Shown here one piece after another: positions 1 to 6,300 of a stretch of DNA of 21,825 nt. Under the pieces are notes generated by a model, which worked only from the letters and a program-made list of their open reading frames with translations, searched no databases and had not been told where the DNA came from. Numbering within the stretch: position 1 is the first letter of the stretch; each line of letters begins with the position of its first letter. A program made the position numbers and the translations under genes. Source of the stretch: a virus; the IMG/VR virus record IMGVR_UViG_3300020421_000162, positions 1 through 21,825 of that record. The stretch is one strand, 5' to 3'.

Positions 1-10
1 TCGGCCAGCA

Positions 11-349
11 CTAACGCCAAGGCAATCCAGATTTGACATCTGTTCCTGAAGATTCTTTTGATGTAGTTATTTGTTCAGCAATTGATTGTTCAATTAATGC
101 AATCCTTTCACTACCCAAAGAATTTTTTACCCATGAGACTAAATCATCAGATGTCAAGCTTGAATAAGCAAGATAAGCGGCAGGATCAGGATCATCTAAA
201 TTAACCGATCCATTGATAGTTCCTCCATACTCCTGACCTAAAACATTAGTTTGCTCTCTAGCTACGAAGAAAATCTCTTTACAAACATCAGTTAAGTCTC
301 CTTCAGTTTCAACACGTTTTACTGTGTCAATATCCCAAGTAGTAGGCAT
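11..349 (-). CDS. Small conserved phage protein ending in GLPW, function unknown
   Basis: Complete 112-aa ORF from ATG at 349 to TAG at 11. It is an acidic, soluble-looking protein with no signal peptide or membrane segment. It opens with TTWDIDTVKR and ends with SGLPW. In between are a weak beta-rich stretch and a helical stretch (SDDLVSWVKNSLGSERIALIE, here split by its glycine). This layout of a W near the N-terminus, 'LVSWVKNSLG', then a C-terminal 'GLPW' resembles a small protein family that I recall from marine phage structural regions (a DUF, possibly DUF7936). The family label is from memory and its function is unknown. It is the last minus-strand gene visible and is separated from the tail cluster by the plus-strand oxygenase gene, so it probably has its own promoter in the 51-bp gap upstream. 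I see no Shine-Dalgarno sequence before the ATG. Confidence 0.75.
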   Translation of the reverse strand: MPTTWDIDTVKRVETEGDLTDVCKEIFFVAREQTNVLGQEYGGTINGSVNLDDPDPAAYLAYSSLTSDDLVSWVKNSLGSERIALIEQSIAEQITTSKESSGTDVKSGLPWR

Positions 350-400
350 TGTTTTTTTAAACGGCTTCTTTATTATACTAACTTAAGCGTTAATTTTATT
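349..400. promoter_or_regulatory. Divergent gap with candidate promoters on both strands
   Basis: This 51-bp gap separates the two divergent starts (ATG at 349 on minus, TTG at 401 on plus). On the minus strand there is an exact TATAAT at 377-372 but no good -35. On the plus strand there is TTGTTT at 349-354, a 16-bp spacer and TATTAT at 371-376, giving a predicted start near 383 with a leader of about 18 nt. The two -10 elements overlap, so the promoters could compete. Neither leader has a convincing Shine-Dalgarno. This was identified by motif inspection only, in AT-rich DNA where such matches arise easily. Confidence 0.35.
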
Positions 401-1174
401 TTGACAAAAGAAGAATCACTTATTGAACTAAGGCCGCACTTTTCAACACCACTTGCATTGTTTAAAAATAAAAAATTAATCAAAAAACTTAAAAAATATA
501 TTTATGCTCAAAATGTTCAAGGAGTAGAATCAAATGTTGCACCACTAGTTAAAAGAAATTTAAAAGAATCTAAATTTGATTTCCTAATATCTCAAAAGAA
601 AATAATAATGGAACTAAAACAGTTTATTTGGGAATCTATTAATACTGTTTTAGGTGAATTACAAAATGAGAATTGCAAATATATGATTAATTTTAGGGAT
701 AGTTGGTTTCACATTGGAGCAACTAATAGCATCCATGAAGTTCATACACATTCAAATTGCAGTTGGTGTGGTGTATATGTAATTCAGGCAGGAGATGACG
801 ATGGAGGAGAAACAGTCTTTGTAAATCCAACTGCGATTACAGGATTAACTTATTGGGATTATGGATCTAGATGGGTAGAACAAGAAAGTCATACGAGAAT
901 TAAACCTGAAGATGGTCTTATGATACTTTTCCCTTCTCATATTTTGCACCATCAATCTTTATATAGAGGGAAAAAAGACCGTGTAATTATTGGTTTCAAC
1001 TTACAGATATTAGGTAAAGACCGTGATGGAAATGGAACGGAAGAACTAGTAGATATGGCAATTGCACCACCCAAACCACCAGTAAAACCTGCTATTGACC
1101 CTAATAGTCTAAGTAATGGGTTGCCTGCTGGAACTGGTATTGAGAACAACTACTATCAAACACAAGGGTATTAA
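401..1174 (+). CDS. Putative 2OG-Fe(II) oxygenase (TIGR02466-like)
   Basis: 257 aa, the only plus-strand gene. The likely reaction is 2-oxoglutarate- and Fe(II)-dependent oxidation of an unknown substrate. The double-stranded beta-helix signature is clear: W102 then HEVHTH (112-117) followed by SWCGVYVI, a DDDGGETVFVNP turn (about 132-143), then LFPSHILHH (176-184) and DRVIIGFN (193-200). Probable metal ligands are H115 or H117 and H183, with R194 as the 2OG carboxylate anchor. The first two histidines form HxH where many relatives have HxD, so the ligand set is uncertain. After residue 205 there is a Pro/Gly-rich tail (APPKPPVKP) of about 45 residues that is not part of the fold. The start is a TTG. 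The next Met (residue 70) would remove the N-terminal FSTPLALF region that fits the family, so I keep TTG. The gene ends exactly where the minus-strand oxygenase gene ends. Marine phages often carry such enzymes; their targets are mostly unknown. Confidence 0.8.
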   Translation: MTKEESLIELRPHFSTPLALFKNKKLIKKLKKYIYAQNVQGVESNVAPLVKRNLKESKFDFLISQKKIIMELKQFIWESINTVLGELQNENCKYMINFRDSWFHIGATNSIHEVHTHSNCSWCGVYVIQAGDDDGGETVFVNPTAITGLTYWDYGSRWVEQESHTRIKPEDGLMILFPSHILHHQSLYRGKKDRVIIGFNLQILGKDRDGNGTEELVDMAIAPPKPPVKPAIDPNSLSNGLPAGTGIENNYYQTQGY

Positions 1175-1822
1175 TTATTTACCAACAAAATTAATATTAC
1201 CTGACAGAGAAATTCTATCTTTTTTGCAATTAAAAAAAGGATACACTTGATGACATAAGGAATGCGGAAACAAGCAAATTTCCCCTTCGTTAGCACTACC
1301 TAAGGAAATTTCAAAATTTCTAATCTGTCCTAAAATATCAGTATAAACAAATTGAAAAGTAGAGGCACATGGGGAATTACCTTTGCCTAATAAAAATTTT
1401 TGATCTTCCACTTCAAAAGGAATTTTCAACCAAACAACAAATGAAAAAACTCCTTGATGATTATGCAAAGGGTTAAATTCGTTTTCTTTTTGATAATTAA
1501 CCCAAAAATTCTTTAAACGAAAACCTGTAATTTCTTCCTTGTCAAAAGTTATATTTGCTACAGTACTATTTCTGTAGAAATATTTATTAAAATAATTACT
1601 AACAACAGTTTTTAGGGTCTTATTATAAAAGAAATCATCTTTATCTTTTAATTCCAAGCTGGAAGAAATATTACCAGCCAGATTGCCGCTATAACTTACA
1701 TTTTCTTTTTCTGCTTTTTTCACTCTTTTCCATAAATACTTAACTGTTTCTTTGTCTAACTTTCCATATAGAACTGGCATATTGGGCAGATCAACTGATT
1801 GCCATGATTCGGTTTCTTTCAA
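1175..1822 (-). CDS. Putative 2OG-Fe(II) oxygenase-like protein
   Basis: 215 aa from TTG at 1822; a longer reading from TTG at 1846 gives 223 aa. I prefer 1822 because GGAGG at 1837-1833 lies 10 nt upstream and the start overlaps the previous gene's stop as TTGA, a typical coupled junction. The longer version would translate the ribosome-binding site as MAGGGGRY. In 215-aa numbering the fold signature is NFWVNYQ (106-112), NPLHNHQGVFSFVVWLKIP (117-135), then CLFPHSLCHQV (183-193) and KKDRISLSGN (200-209). Likely ligands are H120 or H122 and H191, with R203 as the 2OG-binding arginine. It shares the beta-helix pattern of the plus-strand oxygenase but differs in sequence, so they are not recent duplicates. 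Its position directly after the fibre genes suggests that it modifies a fibre, virion or host-surface component, which is an inference. Confidence 0.72.
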   Translation of the reverse strand: MKETESWQSVDLPNMPVLYGKLDKETVKYLWKRVKKAEKENVSYSGNLAGNISSSLELKDKDDFFYNKTLKTVVSNYFNKYFYRNSTVANITFDKEEITGFRLKNFWVNYQKENEFNPLHNHQGVFSFVVWLKIPFEVEDQKFLLGKGNSPCASTFQFVYTDILGQIRNFEISLGSANEGEICLFPHSLCHQVYPFFNCKKDRISLSGNINFVGK

Positions 1823-2307
1823 ATACCTACCACCTCCACCTGCCAACTTGTGGTTTCTTCATCCCATTTATATATTTTCCCCTCTTCTAACTCCTCGTTA
1901 GGGACAGGAACAGGAGCTTCAAAATCATTTCTTGTTTCGTTATAAACCCATGATTTAAATATTTTACCCGCATTCTCAGCCCACCAGTCCTTAACTTCAT
2001 CTTGTACAGCTTTCTTCTCTTCTTCTGTAAAAGGTATGATGACCCAATTTTCTTGCCAATAACCATCAACTTTTATGTACTCAGGATATTCATCTGTAGC
2101 CGCTCCAATTGCATCGTGATCTACCAACCTTTGATAGGCTGCTACTTCAGGACGTTTTACTTTCTTAAATGGTTCATATTTAGAAGGAACACCAGTTGAA
2201 AAATCATGGTCAGGATAAGTTGCTAGTAAATTTTTATAGTGATGAGGATGTTCAATAGCGTTTCCTTCCGCATCAACTTCTATAAAAAGATCATTTGGAT
2301 CTGACAT
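1819..2307 (-). CDS. Small acidic fibre-region protein, possible tail fibre assembly factor
   Basis: 162 aa, ATG at 2307 with AGGAG seven nt upstream, directly after the TAA of the glycine-rich gene. It is rich in acidic and aromatic residues, with no membrane segment or signal. The C-terminal third contains SWVYNETRNDFEAPVPVP followed by YKWDEETTSWQ, a Trp/Asn/Pro-rich motif that I associate with small proteins encoded next to cyanophage tail fibres. The centre has a helix (TEEEKKAVQDEVKDWWAENA). Its place immediately downstream of two fibre/adhesin genes matches the position of fibre chaperones (Tfa or gp38 type) in other phages. There is no direct sequence signature of those families, so the role is inferred from context. 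A virion-associated fibre accessory is equally possible. Confidence 0.7.
   Translation of the reverse strand: MSDPNDLFIEVDAEGNAIEHPHHYKNLLATYPDHDFSTGVPSKYEPFKKVKRPEVAAYQRLVDHDAIGAATDEYPEYIKVDGYWQENWVIIPFTEEEKKAVQDEVKDWWAENAGKIFKSWVYNETRNDFEAPVPVPNEELEEGKIYKWDEETTSWQVEVVGI
1833..1837 (-). promoter_or_regulatory. Ribosome binding site deciding the TTG start at 1822
   Basis: GGAGG in the context GGTGGAGGTGGTAGG, 10 nt before TTG 1822-1820, lies inside the last codons of the upstream 162-aa gene. The TTG overlaps that gene's TGA stop (1821-1819), which suggests translational coupling. Confidence 0.6.
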
Positions 2308-3291
2308 TTAATAACTCCTACTATCCCCAGGCCACATAATAGCTACCGCACCACCAGCACCAGAACCTGTTGGAGGTGGTCCCCAACCTTGATTACTAGA
2401 ATATAGAGGAGAAGTCCAATAGTTATAGGCGAAATTCAATCCAGCACCACCACCACCGCCATAATTGCCACCGTCAGGATACCAACTTTGATTACTTAAA
2501 CTCATTGTTCCACCTCCATGGGCGCCATAACCATAGGTGACTGGTGAGTAGTATGAATAACAATTAGTTTGAGTGCAGTTTACAGGAGCAACTGAATTAG
2601 CAGCAGATTGACCGCCTGAACCCCCGCCACCTCCAGGCATCGCTGTTCCTTTTTGCCAAGGGCCAGTTCTGGCATTGCCATTAGCCCCAGATGTTCCTTC
2701 GCCGTAGATACCTACACCGCCGCCGCCTGTTCCTGTTCCTGTGTATTCCTCAGAAGACCCATTGCCACCACAACCTCCCTGCCCTGTTCCTCCATTGGCC
2801 GAATACCCAGCAGCACCTCCGCCAGCACTGTAAGCCACATACCAACTTGTCCCCTCTATTCCACTTGCAGGTGTATTGGCTCCTGAATAATGCCTACTAC
2901 CGTTACCACTACTACTTCCAGCACTCCCGCCATATCCCATATATCTACCCATTCCAGCTCCACTAGCTTGGCAATAACCAGATTGCATACCTGTAATTTC
3001 GGAGGAAGTTCCTGCAACTCGATAAACAGTCGTCAATTCACGAGGACCACCTGTGCCAACTTTTATTGTCAGTGTGCTGCCTGGTGTGACTGGCATATTA
3101 TTAGTTACCGCAAGCCCGCCGCCACCACCGCCACCCCAATATTTCGTTGCTCCAGCACCAGCACCAATAACAACAGCACTAATACTTGTTACGTCTGCGG
3201 GTACTGTCCAGCTATAAGTTCCTGGCGTTGTCCATTCTTCTTCACCACCTCCAACGCCTCCCGCACCCATTAACATCTGTTGGATTCCCAT
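2308..3291 (-). CDS. Glycine-rich tail fibre / adhesin-like protein
   Basis: 327 aa, ATG at 3291. After an N-terminal MGIQQMLMGAGGVGGG there is a beta domain (about residues 20-80: WTTPGTYSWTVPADVTSISAVVIGAGA) followed by about 230 residues dominated by Gly, Ser, Tyr, Asn and Ala, with runs such as WGGGGGGGLAV, GGGGGSGGQSAAN and YGGGGGAGLNF. The C-terminus is AGGAVAIMWPGDSRSY, close to the 'GAVRIIWPG.RSFPS' ending that I know from glycine-rich phage and cyanobacterial proteins. Glycine-rich sandwiches of this kind form receptor-binding tips (for example T2-type gp38 adhesins), so a role at the distal end of the giant fibre is plausible. Whether it is an adhesin or a passive decoration cannot be told from sequence. 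The intergenic leader (3292-3336) is AT-rich with a TATAAT-like box. Confidence 0.75.
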   Translation of the reverse strand: MGIQQMLMGAGGVGGGEEEWTTPGTYSWTVPADVTSISAVVIGAGAGATKYWGGGGGGGLAVTNNMPVTPGSTLTIKVGTGGPRELTTVYRVAGTSSEITGMQSGYCQASGAGMGRYMGYGGSAGSSSGNGSRHYSGANTPASGIEGTSWYVAYSAGGGAAGYSANGGTGQGGCGGNGSSEEYTGTGTGGGGVGIYGEGTSGANGNARTGPWQKGTAMPGGGGGSGGQSAANSVAPVNCTQTNCYSYYSPVTYGYGAHGGGTMSLSNQSWYPDGGNYGGGGGAGLNFAYNYWTSPLYSSNQGWGPPPTGSGAGGAVAIMWPGDSRSY

Positions 3292-3336
3292 AATCTTATC
3301 TGCTTTTTATAAACTTATTATATAAAAAAATAGTCA
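3292..3336 (-). promoter_or_regulatory. AT-rich gap with possible promoter before the glycine-rich gene
   Basis: This 45-bp gap follows the giant fibre stop. On the minus strand it reads TTTTTTTATATAATAAGTTT, containing TATAAT and a weak dyad (TTATA...TATAA). I see no good -35 and no GC-rich hairpin. It could be a promoter or simply an AT-rich spacer. Low confidence. Confidence 0.2.
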
Positions 3337-6300
3337 TTAGGAAATACCACTTCCTGTCATATATACAGTGCTTGATGCGTGCCAATAAAATGTAGCCATG
3401 CCACGGGAGGCGAGTGTATAGGTGCTGTTGTTAGAACCATCAGCAGTGTTATATAAGTAACTTGTTTGTCTGTTTATTGTTATATCACTTGAAGTTACGT
3501 TAATTACAGAAGCAACATATCCAGTAGCTGCTGTTCCAAGGTAGAAATTACCATTTGCAAATGCACAACGTCCTCTAGTACCACTATTAACCCAGTTATT
3601 TGAATATATATTATAGCCAGGTACGTCCCTAAGAAATCCATATTGATCATTGACACCATAATATGAAGTAAGTATGTTACTTGACCAGTAAAGATTGGAT
3701 GATCCACCAAAGGAACCACTGTTATTAAATTGAATTTGTTGATTAGATCCTGCGGGAGAAGTAGCAGGAATATTAGTTAGATTTGCGGCACTAACTGCTG
3801 GAAGTGTTGCAGGGAAACGAGCATCAGGAATCGTTCCAGATCCTAAATTACTTGCATTTAAAGCTGTTAAAGATGTACCAGCTCCGCTAAATCCTGTCGC
3901 AGTTAACAAGCCAGTTGAAGGATTATAAGTTAAACCTGTGTCTGTCTCTGCCCCTTGTGATCCTGTCGCTCCATCTGCAAACAATGGGTAAACAGTCTCA
4001 TCTGTTGAGTTATTAGCAGTAACTGTAAATTCAGTTGCTAAAGATGCTGTACCTGTAAAAGCAGTTGCAACAACTGTTCCTGTTACTGTTATCCCTGTTG
4101 CGGTAGTTTCTAGCTTGGCGGCTGTGTTGTGTTCTAAAACTACACCTGTATAACCATCAATATAAAGCTTTAAATGTGAGTTATTTATATGACTTCCAAC
4201 TGTGTCTTCATGCCAGATTTGAAGGTCGTTACCGTCACCGAAAGTTAATTTATTATCATCTTTAAATTCTAAATTATTGGTGGATGGATCCCAGACTAAA
4301 GCATCTGCACTTGTTCCGTCTGAGAACTGTAAAGTACCATTGAAATTTATATTGCCGTCAAATTTAGCAGTGGTTCCATCTGAATAAAGCAATAAATCTC
4401 CTGCGACCCCTGATCCCGCACCAAGCCTGATTTTGGCGTTGTCTGTAAAATAAAATGAATCATTTGGATTATCCCAAACAATATTCTTACTATTACCTAT
4501 AAAAAGAACACTTTTGTGAAAATCTATCTGTGAGGCGGCTCCTGAAAAAGTAGCAAATGTATTTGTAGAACCAGAACCTGTATCACATTTAAATTGTATG
4601 GTTCCACCACCTTGAGTTTCAAGAACCCCCTCTGATCCGTTTGAGTAAATTCTTAAATCTTGAACGCCACCAGCACCAACACCAAACTTCAAGACATCAT
4701 CTGAAGTTCCATCTGAACTATCTCCAAAGATAATATTTTCACTGTTCGTATCAAGATCACCACCTAGTTGAGGTGAGGTGTCATTTACTAAATCACTGCT
4801 TACAGTTTGCCAACTTCCATCACCTCTTAAAAAGTTAGAACTGCTTGCTGTTCCAGTTCCTAATCTTGCTGTGGCTACCGTCCCAGAAGCTAAATTTGAC
4901 GCATTTAGAGTTGATAGATCTGCTTGATTACTATTTGTCTGAACGCTGTTACCCATTAAGGCATGAGCAGAGCATTGATAATGAAGAACTTGTGGTGTCG
5001 TATCCGAAACAACTATCTGTGTATAAGCACCAGAAGACCCAGCAGTTCCGTTTGTAGTAACTCCTGTTGTATAAGCAGTTGTCTTATCTGCCTCTAAATA
5101 GAAACGTAGTGGATGCCCTGAGTTAGAACTATCAGCTTGATCAAACTTATATGTACGTCCTGGTGTAAGAGTTAGGAACGGTGATTCTTTTCCTCCTATT
5201 AAATATCCAGAACTAGAACCAGAACCGTTATAACGATGTGCGCCAGTTTTACTTGCAACAGTGACCGTTAATGTTTTTGCATTACCTGTATAAGTTGCAT
5301 TTAGATTTGAGAAACCAACTAAAGCTCCATCATTAGTTAATGTTGCATCTCCTGTAAATGTTGGTGATGATGTTGAACCTGGATCTACCCAAGATAAAGT
5401 CCCAGATCCATCACTAGCTAAGACATAACCAGAAACAGCAGCATCAGTAGAAGGAAGAGTTAATGTAAAACTACTTGCAACCGTAGCTGGTGATTGAAGA
5501 GCTATGTAATGTGAACTGTCAGCATCAGCAAAGCGTAAATCTTTTTGAGCATTAAGAGTTAAATCTCCAGTTAACGTACCGCCAGTTAAAGGAAGTTTTG
5601 TATTGTCAGTAGCGTTATCTGATGCCCATCCTAAATTTCCAGACCCATCAGATTTTAAAAACTGTGTTCCAGTTGAATCTGTCGCTGGAAGAATCCAAGT
5701 AATATCAGAGGCAACAGAAGCAGGAGCTTTTAACGCTAGATAATTTGCACCGTTTGAATCTGCTTCAGAAAAACGAACTTCTTTTGCATTATCAACAATC
5801 AAGTTGCCAGTCATTGTTCCACCAGCTTTCGGTAGAGCAGCGTTGGCAGTTGCAGTTGTAGCGGTTAATGCGTCATTTACAGTTTTGACAGCAGCAGGAG
5901 TAGCAGCAGTTGTAGCACTTGTACTGTTTGTTGAATCTGTTAGTTGTAAAACACCAACGGCACTTGTCGTTCCAGTCGTGATTTTGCTACCAGTAATCGC
6001 TGCTGTATTTGAAACATCAGCATTAACAATTGCGCCAGCAGTAATAGAAGTTAAACCTGCATTTGTTATCCCTATGTCACCCGTAACTGCAACTGCTGTT
6101 GCTACATTTGAACCATTCCCTACAAGAATTTGAGCTGAACTTAAAGCTGCTAACTTGCTAAAATCAATCGCAGCATTAGCGGCTAAATTTGCATTAACTA
6201 AACTTGCATCAACCATTGTTGATGTAACTGTATTCGTATCACCAGTTGTCACGACTGTTCCAGTCCTGTCTGGAAAAGTAATTGTCTTATCGCTTCCTGC

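Noticed and set aside
401-406. TTGACA at the oxygenase start as a perfect -35 box
   Set aside because: No -10 element lies 15-19 bp downstream (the region reads ATTGAACT), and a start further inside would remove conserved fold residues. The match most likely reflects the codons TTG ACA.
952-1149. 65-aa minus-strand frame inside the plus-strand oxygenase gene
   Set aside because: Opposite strand to a well-supported gene, no ribosome-binding site, no recognisable motif.
1150-1200. Bidirectional terminator between the convergent oxygenase genes
   Set aside because: The stops abut and the surrounding sequence is AT-rich without a credible GC-containing stem.
2653-3273. Plus-strand open frames opposite the glycine-rich gene (2653-2886, 2691-2966, 2890-3273)
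   Set aside because: Gly codons read in reverse give Pro/Ser/Thr/His-rich frames. The proteins have no family resemblance and the minus-strand protein is clearly real.
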